A stretch of 64,000 nt of DNA, taken from positions 25,402,686-25,466,685 of the forward strand of contig OX243814.1 of NCBI GenBank assembly GCA_945859605.1, written 5' to 3'. Position numbers and translations under genes: made by a program. The notes beneath the pieces are model-generated. The model made no database searches. It was given only the letters and a program-made list of their open reading frames with translations, and was not told where the DNA came from. This document shows positions 1-11,086 of this stretch, in pieces. Source of the stretch: Lumbricus rubellus. Its lineage: Eukaryota; Annelida; Clitellata; Crassiclitellata; Lumbricidae. The stretch's first letter is position 1. Every line of letters starts with the position of its first letter.

Positions 1-1582
1 CGAGACAACCACCTTGGGCCCCGCGCTTCCAGGGGCCCCGCGCTGCTGGCTATATTTTTTCTTTCACGAAATTGACAATTGTTGCGTTGCATAACAACTA
101 AACTTGCAGTCAAGTTGCCAAGTGAATGTCAAAGGGTAATTTTGAAAGAACGAGACTTTGCTAAAGCGAGTCTCAGTCACTGTTGTTGTCGAGGCCTAGG
201 CTACATGTAGAATTTTCTCCAGAAAACAGTAATTAACTCATTTTGCTTCAAATTTGCATATGAACATCCGCATTTCTTTTTAGCAGAGGGCAAAACACAA
301 TGGTATGGTAGTGGTACATGAAGCCACTGTTTAAACTCTAGAGTTGCAAAAAACGTAGTCTATGACGTATAAAGTTGTCGCTGCTGTCTTGATATTTTAT
401 ATAGGCCTAATTGAAATCTTTCATGTTCGCAGATGTTAATACACATTATAAAAATTTCTCAACCTTGACATTATGGAAATTATTGTCCTTTCTTACGGAT
501 ATATAGCTTATAGTTACTTAAATTGGGACATATATTTTTAATGACAATAATATTAATATAGGCTAATATTCTCGGAATTTCTTACTTTTAGGCCTACATG
601 CATCTTTGAAAGTCAAATACGTATACGGTTTATTTTAAAATAGTGCTCTTAGCTAAAAAATTGGAAAAAACGTTAAGTGTCCCATCTTAGGTGACTCCAC
701 CAGTTCCGTATTGACAGATAATCAACTGAATTACCGTACCTATGGTAACTCGACCCGGACCACCACGGACTATACTCTCACGGACAACCCTTCTGACCTA
801 ACGCAGCGCTCGTGAATAAGCTGGTGCCTCACGCTTGGACTTTCAAGCAGCGCTTTAGAAATTTGAAGATTACGATTACGAACTGCGAAAATCTATGCTT
901 GCTGCCTTGGGCCCCGCAGACCCTAAGGCCGGGCCTGAACATTTGGATATGATTAGGTTCAAGGGCGGATCCATGGGGGCCAATCCGGCCATGCCTCCCC
1001 CATTCAGAACTACCCAATGTTACGGATAAATAAATTAATAGGCCTATGGCCCTATGTGATGGCCAGTATGCTGCACAATGCACTTGTAGTCCATGACGTA
1101 GCAATGGCCCTGAAATCTTTTTAGAATAAACGCAAAGAATTGAATGGGGCACAGGTAGCCTAAGGTGCTATAGCCATGGTTGGTGACATAACAGGCAGTG
1201 TGATAAATTATGAATCCAGTGATCAAGAACTCCTTAATAAGCCTACCTGCCTGTCTACGACTAGGTCTGTCAGAGTTGCCGTCAACTACCGACCTCTACC
1301 GAACTTAGATAAAATTTTACACTGCCGATGCGACTCGATGGGAATAAAAGATGGCGATTGAGAGGTTTGGCGTCTTGATACGCCGCGGTTAGCAAAAGGT
1401 TGCCCGGTAAACGTGTATTTTAGTATGGTGAAGTATTTTAACGCTTATAATGAGGTTGCCCAACACCTCTAGGTCTTCTTGTGCTCATAATAATAATAAT
1501 ATTTTCCGGTTGACAGAATGATCGCAACAGCTTGCAGTTGTCCTAATCAAGGTGAGAATTGCCGGGGGAGTTGGGGGGTTCA
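1..1582. other. no gene recognised
   Basis: AT-rich DNA with TAGGCCTA octamers and short frames only. The first 50 bases are GC-rich (GGGCCCCGCGC) and could be the end of a repeat like the one at 1591. Confidence 0.6.
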
Positions 1583-1590
1583 ACCCCCTC

Positions 1591-2783
1591 CAGGCCCGCA
1601 TTAAGGTAGGTGCTAAGGGTGCTGCAGCACCCGGGCCCGCGCATTTTGGGGCCCGCATTTTCGGAAGTGATGAAATTTCTTAGTGAGAATGCTGCTGCAA
1701 TAATAAATGCCAAGTCATCGTCGACGAAATTTTGACAAAGACCTCCAACACATCAAATTTGTCAGCTCGAATTATAAATTTGTGTGAATTGGTTGAAATC
1801 GTAGGATCGTATAGGTCTATTCCTATTGTAGCCTAATATTCTGTCGTTTGGAAGTAAGAGCAAAACCTTTCAACAGTGATGTCATAAAAGTCAACCATTT
1901 TGACTGGTCTCATGAAACAAGAGGAACAATTAAAGGTAGAACATAATATTATGTTATTGGTTAGCTATTAATTTCTGAATCCATGGTTAAACACCTTCTC
2001 TATTATCTCTGCCGCTCAGGCAGGTTCAAATGTCCGACGACGTCATTCACTAACATGTCGGTTCTCATCTGAGTCATCTTTGAACCTTCCGCATCCCTTA
2101 GGCCTAAGTGAAGCTTAATCCAATCCAGCAGCATCATCTGTCGTGGTCCTACTCTTACCCGCTACCCTTTTATGTTTTCTTTAAATTCCTGTGAACTTGT
2201 CATTCTCAGTTATTTTTAATAATATATATTCTATAGGGTCTAATACAAATTTCGTTGTATGCATAAAGTACGTGCATCCTAATTTTCTGGTGATGACCTT
2301 GATAAATATCAAACTTAAACATGGAATGACTCAATAAAAGTCAGTTTCGCTAAATTATTCTATACTTTTAAATATGGATTTGAAAGATTAATTTTTGTAT
2401 AGCCTATTGCTTGTCTTTCGTTCCTGTTGTCACTGTAGTAGTCTCTCAAACTTTTTTCATTGAGACAAATACACCACAAGAAAAGCATCCTTATAAGCAA
2501 TGGCGTAGCCAGAGGGTTTGGGGATAAAAGCCGCCATTGACTTAGGAAAAAACGTTTTTTAAAGGTTATTTGTCCAATTATATAAGAAAAACAAGCATCC
2601 GGCCATAAAGCTCCCATCCGAAATTCCTGGCTACGCCACTGCTTATAAGTAGACCTAGAGTTTCTTAGGCTTACTCGTTGTCAAAATAGGCATAATTATG
2701 TGCCTGGTGACCCGGTTTCTGAAGAAGGGGGCCCGGAACATCATCACAGCACCCGGGCCCGCACTAATCTTAATGCGGGCCTG
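1591..2783. mobile_element. hAT-like non-autonomous element, 1.2 kb
   Basis: Perfect 15-bp terminal inverted repeats (CAGGCCCGCATTAAG and its complement at 2769-2783) and a perfect 8-bp target duplication ACCCCCTC (1583-1590 and 2784-2791). The arms share more GGGCCCG-rich sequence inside. No transposase frame is visible. A second, smaller element is nested at 2498-2641. Confidence 0.85.
2498..2641. mobile_element. nested hAT-like MITE
   Basis: A 144-bp element with ends CAATGGCGTAGCCAG and CTGGCTACGCCACTG and a perfect 8-bp duplication CTTATAAG (2490-2497 and 2642-2649). It inserted into the older element at 1591-2783. No coding capacity. Confidence 0.88.
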
Positions 2784-2987
2784 ACCCCCTCAGTCTTTCT
2801 TAGAGCCCAATGTTAAAGTATGTTTTTCATACCCCAATTTCAAGTTTATCATAGGCCAACCCCCCAGTTATTTTTCCACAATTCTCATACTGGTCCTAAT
2901 TAACATCAATCTTAACTATACTAGGCCTAGTAAAACAATAGGCCTATACGGGCTCTAATAGCAGCCTACCAAGCACGTCTATGCTAC

Positions 2988-3057
2988 GGGGCTTCGGGAA
3001 TCGGACTCAGCTCCGCTGATCTCCATACCAGTGTGTTATCCAATGCGCCACCCCCAT
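2988..3057 (-). repeat. tRNA-derived SINE head
   Basis: On the minus strand, GGCGCATTGGATAACACACTGG resembles a tRNA A-box region, followed by a degenerate B box in 'gagtccgattccc'. The same head occurs on the plus strand at 22660-22725. It is decayed and not a working tRNA. Confidence 0.5.
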
Positions 3058-4182
3058 CCCCCACGCCACACCTCCATGAGAAACCCGCTGAACGAATAGG
3101 CGTAAATCTGTGATAGCTCTGCTTTTGAGTGAACTGCAACTTCGATAATTGTTAATTAGGCCTATTATTCTCAAAGGTCAGTCGTGATCGACCCTCATAG
3201 GCCTAACTATACTGCGCCGAACAGTTCAATTGTGTTCAGAAGGAGGAGGAGACCCTGATAACCTGAGGCAACGCATTTATCCCTATAATAGACAACTGGG
3301 TAGCCTACTGGGTAGCCTACCAGCTGCTTCGGTATAAGGGGACAAAGGGAGCGATTCCCCCGACGACTGCGAGTGAAGGGAAAGGCGTGGGCGATGGCAT
3401 AGAGGGAACTACCCGAGTGGACTGCGTTGCGCAATGTTAGTCCATATTGGCTGATTACTTTACACGCATCGCTGGGCCTTGGACGATAAGCATTAATAGA
3501 AAGCATTGCGAGAGACACGTAATGGCCGCCGTGATCACCATGGCCGTGATGTAGCCTACGTCAGATCAGTGATGTAACTGTGATGCAACGGGCGCCGACG
3601 TCACCAGTCAGGTCCGCATGGCATGAACGCGTGTCGACGACATTTTGTCGATGATTTCTGATGGATCGTAAGATCGCCGAGGCTAATCAGTAGCCTATAG
3701 CAACGGGCTGTGTCTTTGGATCATTTTGATGGGACTAGTATATATAGGCCTTCTTTCTTGCGCTCAACCCGCGGTGGTGTAGTCACTGTTATACCCCGCA
3801 GTCGATCGAGTCGATCGATCGAGTCGATCGTAACTCGGCCAAGTCGAGTCGATCGAAAAATCGTCGACTCGATCGACTTGCAAGTCGAGTCGATCGTGAG
3901 TTTTTTTCGATCGACTCGATCGACTTGCGAGTCGAGTCGATCGTGAGACATGCCAAGTCGAGTCGATCATTGCTCCGTCGACTGGACTCCACTTAAAAAT
4001 ATTTATCTTAGGCCTACTATTTCTTGAAGTCTCAAAGTGAACTACATGATAATTATAATGACGTAATTCAGTTTTTCCACACGAGTGCAGCTAATGAACC
4101 TTTTGGCAGCAGCCGCTGACGATTTCGTGTTTGTGGAACTGTGAAAGTCGATAGACGTACGTTTTCGATTTGAGTTCAACCA

Positions 4183-4345
4183 GTATAGAGGCGGAAACAG
4201 AAATTTTTGACGGGGGTGGGGGCAAATTTGTTGGTCTTGAGCCGACAAATTTTTTTGTTGGTTTTCCGTGAAAAAATCCTTCTTTTAGTCTTTCGCCCCC
4301 CAAAAACTTCTAAAAACTCGTGGCAACTCCGGTTACTTAAAATTT
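4183..4345 (+). repeat. decayed repeat related to 29556-29715
   Basis: Shares with 29556-29715 an ordered set of blocks: 'ggcggaaacagaaattttt', 'ttggtctt', 'ttccgtgaaaaa', 'cgtggcaac..ctccgg'. The second copy starts CAGTGGCGGATACAG, a hAT-like terminus. Right ends are not recognisable. Confidence 0.45.
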
Positions 4346-4534
4346 GATGACTTTTTTAGTTATGTGCTAGTTTCTCTCTCACCTTCCTGTTCCCGTTGCG
4401 TTGATTTACAGCTTCTTGAAAACTGAGGGGATGAGGGTCCGAATGGAGTGGGGCATGGCCGGATTGCCCTCTTGGATGCGCTCCTGAATGAGCATGATAC
4501 ATTAATTTTAGGCCTGTATAAATTATTATATGTA

Positions 4535-5545
4535 GATGGTAATTTTGAGAATATAAAACGGGGCCTTTATAACGTCACTTCGATCAGGATACAGATCTAC
4601 TATCATATAATTTCATTAATTTTGAGAATACAAAACTAGACCCATGCTTATTGTGACGTCACTCTGATTATGATGCAATTTTTACTATTATAGGCTTATT
4701 ACAGGTTCACCTCGAGAATTAAAACAACTAGGTCTATTGTGACGTCACTTCGATTATGATACAAAATGTAATATTATAGAAGTGCATTTTGATGATACAA
4801 ACAAGGCCTACTGTAACGTCACTTTAATTATTATGCATAATTTTATATACTATTAAAAAAGAGCATTTTGAGAGTATAAACTAGACGTATTGTGACGTCA
4901 CTTCGATTATTACGCAGATCAACCGTAATCATTTTTGAAACTCATTAACATTGATATGTATTATATTACCTGGATGAGTAACGCTTCGTATAGTGGTCCA
5001 TGGCCGACGGCGAATCAGTCGCGACTTACACTAAGGGCAGCGTGTGCTTGTTCCTATCTAAACCCATGTTAAATTCATCAACTTTGAAGGTAATTTTCAA
5101 GAAATCTGGTCAGTGGCCGCTAAATACAGTTAAGTTGATTGTTTTGTATGTCATTCAACTCAAAAACCCTAAGCTGGTTTTGAACAATTGTGTATCATTG
5201 CTAAGAAATTTGTGTTTTAAAGCGAAGTGTTGTGACGCCTATCTTTTACTATGGTTTGCCGCTAGGAATTCTGGGAGTTTCCCCAGAGAATTCTGGGATT
5301 TGCCTCATAGAATTCTGGGATTTGCTCTAATGAAACATTGTCTTTCCCTTAGTGAGCGATAATCCGAACTTTCATAGGCTATCAGCGTTCCAGTAGTATA
5401 TAGTACATTTCAGTGCTCATTAATTTTACAGAATCTAAACGAGGCCTATTGTGACGTCACTACGATTACAGTGCACATCTACTATAAATTCACTGAGAAT
5501 ACGAAACTATGCTTAGTGTGACGTCACACAGATTTCATTTTGAGA
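4535..5545 (+). repeat. minisatellite with TGACGTCA in most units
   Basis: About seven imperfect units of 75-85 bp, each with a variant of 'ttttgagaatataaaac', '.aggcctattg', 'TGACGTCACTTCGATTA' and 'gata.a'. Five units lie at 4535-4930 and two at 5400-5545, separated by about 460 bp of other sequence. Most keep the full CRE palindrome TGACGTCA. Confidence 0.75.
5264..5335 (+). repeat. short tandem repeat GAATTCTGGGA
   Basis: Three tandem copies of about 23 bp centred on 'gaattctgggatttgc', each with an EcoRI-like GAATTC. No function is apparent. Confidence 0.7.
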
Positions 5546-5726
5546 TCATATAACTGCAGGGGTGAGCAAGAGACAAAGTAGGCCAAGTCGACGAAGTCGA
5601 TCGTCGACCGAGCCAAGTCGATCGAGTCGTGAAAAGGTCGGCGAGTCGACGAAGTCGATCGAGTCGATCGTCGGCCGAGCCAAGTCGATCGTAGCCCACG
5701 ACTCGATCGACTGCGGGGTATAGTCA

Positions 5727-6200
5727 CTGTATGTATGTATGTATGTATGTATGTATGTATGTAGGCCTATGTATGTATGTATGTATGTATGTATGTATGT
5801 ATGTATGTATGTATGTATGTATGTATGTATGTATGTATGTATGTATGTATGTATGTATGTATGTATGTATGTATGTATGTATGTATGTATGTATGTATGT
5901 ATGTATGTATGTATGTAGGCCTATGTAACTATGTATGTATGTATGTATGTATGTATGTATGTATGTATGTATGTATGTATGTATGTATGTATGTATGTAT
6001 GTATGTATGTATGTATGTATGTATGTATGTATGTATGTATGTATGTATGTATGTATGCATGCATGCATGCATGTATGTATGTATGTATGTATGTATGTAT
6101 GTATGTATGTATGTATGTATGTATGTATGTATGTATGTATGTATGTATGTATGTATGTATGTATGTTTGTATGTATGTATGTATGTATGTATGTATGTAT
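5727..6200 (+). repeat. (TATG)n microsatellite, about 475 bp
   Basis: Nearly pure TATG repeats, interrupted by two TAGGCCTA octamers (5762-5769 and 5916-5923) and a short (CATG)n patch near 6056-6072. It abuts an inverted SINE tail at 6201-6228. Other copies of that SINE also have TATG repeats at the tail, so the tract probably grew from a SINE tail. Confidence 0.95.
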
Positions 6201-6415
6201 GTGCACTTGTTATAGCGCCCCTTCAAGCACTGTAGTGGATATGTTTGTCGTCTTGCAGGTTCGAATCCACCTCAAGTCGCCGCGTAGGAACCTTGGGAAA
6301 GTCCTTCACTCACAATTGCTCAGCGCTTCAGCGTGAAACTCCGATGCAGTATCCGCTCTGTAGTCTGGAGCGTCTCTGAGTAGAGCTTGAAGGGGCGCTA
6401 TGACAAGTGCACATA
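6201..6415 (+). mobile_element. tRNA-derived SINE, with inverted tail fragment
   Basis: The plus-strand copy has a pol III B box GGTTCGAATCC at 6258-6268 and a body 'cctcaagtcgccgcgta' ending 'cttgaaggggcgctatgacaagtgcac'. The 28-bp stretch at 6201-6228 is the same tail in reverse, so two SINE ends face each other. Related copies are at 36025-36225 and 58598-58812. Confidence 0.75.
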
Positions 6416-6600
6416 CAAACAAAGCACAGGGCCTCGGTGCTGTGTCAGCGTCCTATTTCGGTGCATGATCACAGCATTTCTTTCGACTCTTAGTCTTTAT
6501 TCTGTAAGTTATTGCTGTATGCCTACATGAATGGTGTCATTCTCTGCAGCAGTCATCGGTTCAAATCCAGTCATGCCAATCGAGAGTAGAACTGTCACCA

Positions 6601-9600
6601 TAGTCCAGGAAATCTAGAGCAAATATACCGTCAACCTGGGCAAAATTGCTTCAGAAGGTTTTTAAACGGTTTCCTGCTCAGAATCGTTTGCTGAATAACA
6701 TATCCAAAATCGGACAAAATCGGACCATGGGGTCACCCCCAAAAATGGGGGAGAATATAACGATTTTTCGTGTGTTTTATATGTATTGTCGGATTGCTGA
6801 TGACTTAAACGTGCTAGTAAATAATGTCTTCTAACAACAATGTTAAATAATTTCTTGGTTTCAGAACATTAATAAGTATACCTATCTACCGACAGTGAAC
6901 TTTGGGGGGGGGCAATTGGGGCACATACTTCCCCCACCATACACCCCAATGGTGTTAAAAGCAAAATTCAAAACGAAGATTTATATGTGTATAAATGATG
7001 TAATTCAAGTAAAAGATCTTTGAGTTTCTATCTACATCAAGTGCAGCTGTTCATTACAGTCATGGCATAGGGGCAGGGACAAATGGAAAGTGTCCCCCAC
7101 ATTTTTTTCTTCGGACATTTATGTTTTTCAGGCAAAGAGGCGCAAGAAAATTAAACAAACTATTAGAAGTTCAATGTTAATAAATTTCTTAGTATCAGGA
7201 CATTAATAAGTATACTTATGTACCGTAAGCAGATTCTGGGGGCAATTGTGGAACGTCCCCCCAATAAATTCTAAAAAAATGCAAAACGAAGATATATATT
7301 GTATAAATGATGTATAATAGGCTACAACTAAAAGATCTTTGAGTTTCCACAATCTACATCAAGTGCTGTTCATTACAGTCATGACATAGATGCAGAGGCG
7401 GAGGGGAATTCCGCCCCCAATATTTTTCTTCAGATATTTCTATTTTTCAGACGAACAGGTGCCAGGAAAAAGAATAAATCAAACTATTAGAAGTTCAATT
7501 CTCAATAGCACACCATGTGACCTGCTGACCTCCCTACTCCAACGTGCCCAAATTGGACAGATGGATGGATAGATGGGTAGGTGGATGGATGGATGGGTGA
7601 ATGGATGGATAGATGGATGGATAAATGGATGTATGAATGGATGGATTTGTGGGTGGATGGATGGGTATATGGATGGCTGAATGGATGGATAAATGGATGG
7701 ATGAATGAGTGGGTGGATGGGTGGATGGATGGGTGGATGGATGGATAGATGAATGGATGGATGGATGGATGGGTGGGTGGGTGGATGAGTGAGTGGATGG
7801 GTGAATAGATGGGTGGATGGATGGATGGACGGGTGGATGGATGGATGGGTGAATGGATGGATAGATGGATGGATAAATGGATGTATGAATGGATGGATTT
7901 GTGGGTGGATGGATGGGTAGATGGATGGCTGGATGGATGGATAAATGGATGGATGGATGGATGGGTGGATGGACAGATGGATGGATGGATGGGTGGATGG
8001 GTGGATGGATGGGTGGGTGGATGAGTGAGTGGATGGGTGAGTGGATGGGTGAATAGATGGGTGGATGGATGGATGGACGAGTGGATGGATGGATGGATGG
8101 ATGAATGGATGGATGGATGGGTGGGTGGGTGGATGAGTGAGTGGATGGGTGAATAGATGGGTGGATGGATAGATGGGTAGGTGGATGGATGGGTGAATGG
8201 ATGGATAGATGGATGGATAAATGGATGTATGAATGGATGGATTTGTGGGTGGATGGATGGGTAGATGGATGGCTGGATGGATGGATAAATGGATGGATGG
8301 GTGGATGGACAGATGGATGGATGGGTGGATGGATGGGTGGATGGATGGGTGGGTGGATGAGTGAGTGGATGGGTGAATAGATGGGTGGATGGATGGATGG
8401 ACGGGTGGATGGGTGGGTGGATGGGTGAATGGATGAATTAATGGATGAATGAGTGAATGAATGGATGAATAGGTAGATGGATTCATGGATAAATGGATGG
8501 ATAGATGGATGGATTGGTGGGTGGATGGGCGGATTGGTTGATGAGTAGATGGATGGATGGATTTGTGGGTGGATGGATGGACAGATAGATGGGTAGATGA
8601 ATAGTTTAATGGATGGATTGGTGGGTGGAGGGATAGATTGATGGATGAATAAATGGACGGATAAGAAAGTGGATAATGGTCCAAACCCCTTTAATTACCC
8701 AGTTATTTTTCCACAAAGCAAGGGGAACAACGGAGAAGATAGTTCAGTTTCGAAGCGCTGAATGCATGACTGCAGTAAGGTTAGGGCTTTCTGTGAAGGC
8801 GACAGGCACTGTCTTTCTGATAGTTTGTTTAATTTTTCTTGGCGCCTCATGCCTGAAAAGCATACAATCATGTCCGAAGAAAAAAATTGAGGGGACACTT
8901 CCTCTCTGTCCCTGCCCCTATGTCATGACTGTAATGAACAGCACTTGATGTAGATTGTGGAAACTCAAAGATCTTTTAGTTGTAGCCAATTACATCATTT
9001 ATACAATATACATCTTCGTTTTGCATTTTTCTTAGAATTTTTTGGGGGACGTTCCACAATTGCCCCCAGAATCTGCTTACGGTACATAAGTATACTTATT
9101 AATGTCCTGATACCAAGACATTTATTAACATTGAACTTCTAATATTTTGGTTAATTTTATGGCGCCTCTTTGCATGAAAAACATAAATGTCCGAAGAAAA
9201 AAATGTGGGGGACACTTCCCATTTGTTCCTGCCCTTATGCCATGACTGTAATGAACAGCTGCACTTGATGTAGATTCTAGAAACTCAAAGATCTTTTACT
9301 TAAATTACATCATTTACACACATATAAATCTTCGTTTTGAATTTTGCTTTTAACACCATTGGGGGGGGGGAAGTATGTGCCCCAATTGCCCCCCCCCAAA
9401 GTTCACTGTCGGTAGATAGGTATACTTATTAATGTTCTGAAACCAAGAAATTATTTAACATTGTTGTTAGAAGACATTATTTACTAGCACGTTTAAGTCA
9501 TCAGCAATCCGACAATACATATAAAACACACGAAAAATCGTTATATTCTCCCCCATTTTTGGGGGTGACCCCATGGTCCGATTTTGTCCGATTTTGGATA

Positions 9601-9690
9601 TGTTATTCAGCAAACGATTCTGAGCAGGAAACCGTTCAAAAACCTTCTGAAGCAATTTTGCCCAGGTCAAACTGTAAATGGCCTGGACTA
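6601..9690. mobile_element. foldback element A, 3.1 kb, 3-bp target duplication
   Basis: Starts TAGTCCAGGAAAT and ends with GGCCTGGACTA, flanked by CCA on both sides (6598-6600 and 9691-9693). The arms (6601-about 7530 and about 8690-9690) are imperfect inverted repeats. Each arm contains two tandem copies of a unit of about 320 bp marked by 'cattaataagtata', 'gatctttgagttt' and 'cattacagtcatg'. The outer 190 bp match element B at 18654-22550. The centre is a GGAT minisatellite. No transposase frame is present. Confidence 0.8.
7558..8665 (+). repeat. GGATGGAT minisatellite core of element A
   Basis: About 1.1 kb of GGAT/GGGT-type tetranucleotide repeats with longer-range duplication: a block near 7840-7960 recurs near 8190-8310. 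It yields long open frames on both strands (for example Ser/His/Pro-rich 401 codons on minus), which are repeat artefacts, not genes. Confidence 0.93.
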
Positions 9691-9905
9691 CCAAGGTAGC
9701 CTATATTGGGCAGTAGCTTCGACTTCTAGCCTACCTACTAAGCAACCGGATTCAATCCCTGTCTCCTCCCGGGACTTCCCCACTCTCCTAGGTCATATAT
9801 ATTGTATACCGTCGCTGGTTGCACTCTGCCAGTGCCAGTCCCAAGTCTTGATAAAAGAGGAAAGCGACACTAATCATCTGTTAAATGGCAGTGTCGTTAA
9901 ACAGT
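9691..9905 (+). mobile_element. tRNA-derived SINE, second family
   Basis: Has a B-box-like GGATTCAATCC at 9748-9758 and the family tail 'gcgacactaatcatctgttaaatggcagtgtcgttaaac'-like sequence (9863-9902). It lies immediately beside the right end of foldback element A. Same tail on other copies at 16211-16405, 39444-39655 and 61283-61460. Confidence 0.6.
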
Positions 9906-11086
9906 AGGCTATACCAAGGTTTTAACTCATTTCTATTTTTAGCCTAGGTATCGATGAAATTTATATAACGCCCCTCAAAGATATAGCTATTTAGAGACGC
10001 TCCCGATTCAGGCATGATCAAATAAGAAAAAGTCTTTGACTACTGGTAGTTACCGTAGGTCTATAGTTCATAAAAAGAGCTATAGCCTATAGGCAGGTTC
10101 CGAGTGTATTAAGTTTTGTCGGCTGAAATGTGGGGCTTCCCGGGCTTAGGCCTACATGTTAATTTGGTGACGAATCTGTACATTGTAGGCTATAGAGCCT
10201 ATAGGCCTACATATTATTATTATGTATGCATTTTACTAGAGCGCTTGTATAGCGCCCTTTGGTAACTCAATTTTTTCTACCAGTGAGTCATCGGAATATC
10301 TGTCTGTCTGTCTGTCTGCCTGCCTGACTGCCTGCTTGTCTGTCTGTCTGTCTTGTCTGTCTGTTTGTCTGTTCGCGAGTCTTTATAGGAAATCCGAAAT
10401 ATGGTAATCACAGATCTCGCATATAACCTACATGTATGCAAAGCAGAAGACTGCAATCCGTTTCTGGACTCTGGCAGATGGCCTGAAACTAGACGATATC
10501 GATAAGAGGACTATGGCTTGGCAAATTGCAACACCTAAGAAGGGTGTTAAGGATCAATCGGACGCATTTACACGCAGAAACCCACCGAGGCTGAACCAAT
10601 AATACTCTACACACAGAGAGAAGGAAGGAGACATAGTCAAACACAATGCGTGGTCTCTGTGTCCTATGGTCTCCCTCTATGACTCGTTCCTTTTTAATGA
10701 ATCAACGATTAGCCGACATTTCAGCCAACTTCAAAGGCACCCTATTATACAACAGTTCTGAAACTGTTTCTAAATACGGTTCGCATTTCTAAACATGAAA
10801 GAGAAATCGAACCCCGCTCTTTAATGTCTTTTCTTAATCGCCTCTCGCCACAATGCTCCCCCATGCAGCAGCGCGGTGTGCCGTACCAATGAAACGACGG
10901 CTCGCGTGATCGTAGGGGCTTCCGCACAGTTACAGCTTGCGTGTTTGTCATACATTCCGTAGAGGCTCAGCTGCCACTCTTTTGTCTACTCCACTGGTCC
11001 TATTCTATTTCCAGATCCTCCCCCCCCCATGTGTGTCCTTGTCTCTTGCGCAATCTAAGACATAATGCATCGCTGCATCGTCTGTA
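9906..11086. other. no gene recognised; one coding-like short frame
   Basis: Apart from the CTGT microsatellite, there is a 56-codon plus-strand frame at 10432-10602 (FWTLADGLKLDDIDKRTMAW) with plausible amino-acid composition but no recognised family. It could be an exon or retroposed fragment. Confidence 0.3.
10295..10372 (+). repeat. (CTGT)n microsatellite
   Basis: Imperfect CTGT/CTGC tetranucleotide repeats with a few interruptions. Confidence 0.9.

Larger units (their letters stand above)
3790..5722. mobile_element. foldback element with GTCGATCG arms and a CRE-like repeat core
   Basis: Ends TATACCCCGCAGTCGATCGA and its complement are inverted, and the element is flanked by a perfect 8-bp duplication GTCACTGT (3782-3789 and 5723-5730). 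Each arm (about 3800-3970 and 5580-5715) is built of head-to-head and tandem GTCGATCGAG units. The core holds TGACGTCA-containing minisatellite units. There is no transposase. The duplication length allows hAT, P or Merlin-type mobilisation; long repetitive arms are typical of Foldback elements. Confidence 0.75.

Noticed and set aside
1..60. End of a GGGCCCCGC-type hAT element
   Set aside because: No partner terminus or target duplication is visible within the window.
2490..2649. piggyBac insertion at TTATAA
   Set aside because: TTATAA is part of a longer perfect 8-bp duplication CTTATAAG and the termini are hAT-like, so a TTAA-targeting element is not needed.
3796..3970. CRISPR-like array of GTCGATCG repeats
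   Set aside because: Units are short, overlapping and inverted without unique spacers, and the context is a foldback element in an animal genome.
6240..6300. Possible tRNA gene (GGTTCGAATCC)
   Set aside because: Only the B box is good, the cloverleaf cannot be completed, and the same sequence recurs in SINE copies at 36159 and 58740.
5724..6336. Several frames of MYVC and YIHT repeats
   Set aside because: Translations of the TATG microsatellite.
7479..8684. 401-codon minus-strand frame rich in Ser, His, Pro and Ile
   Set aside because: It is the translation of the GGAT minisatellite; every frame is open because the repeat has few stops.
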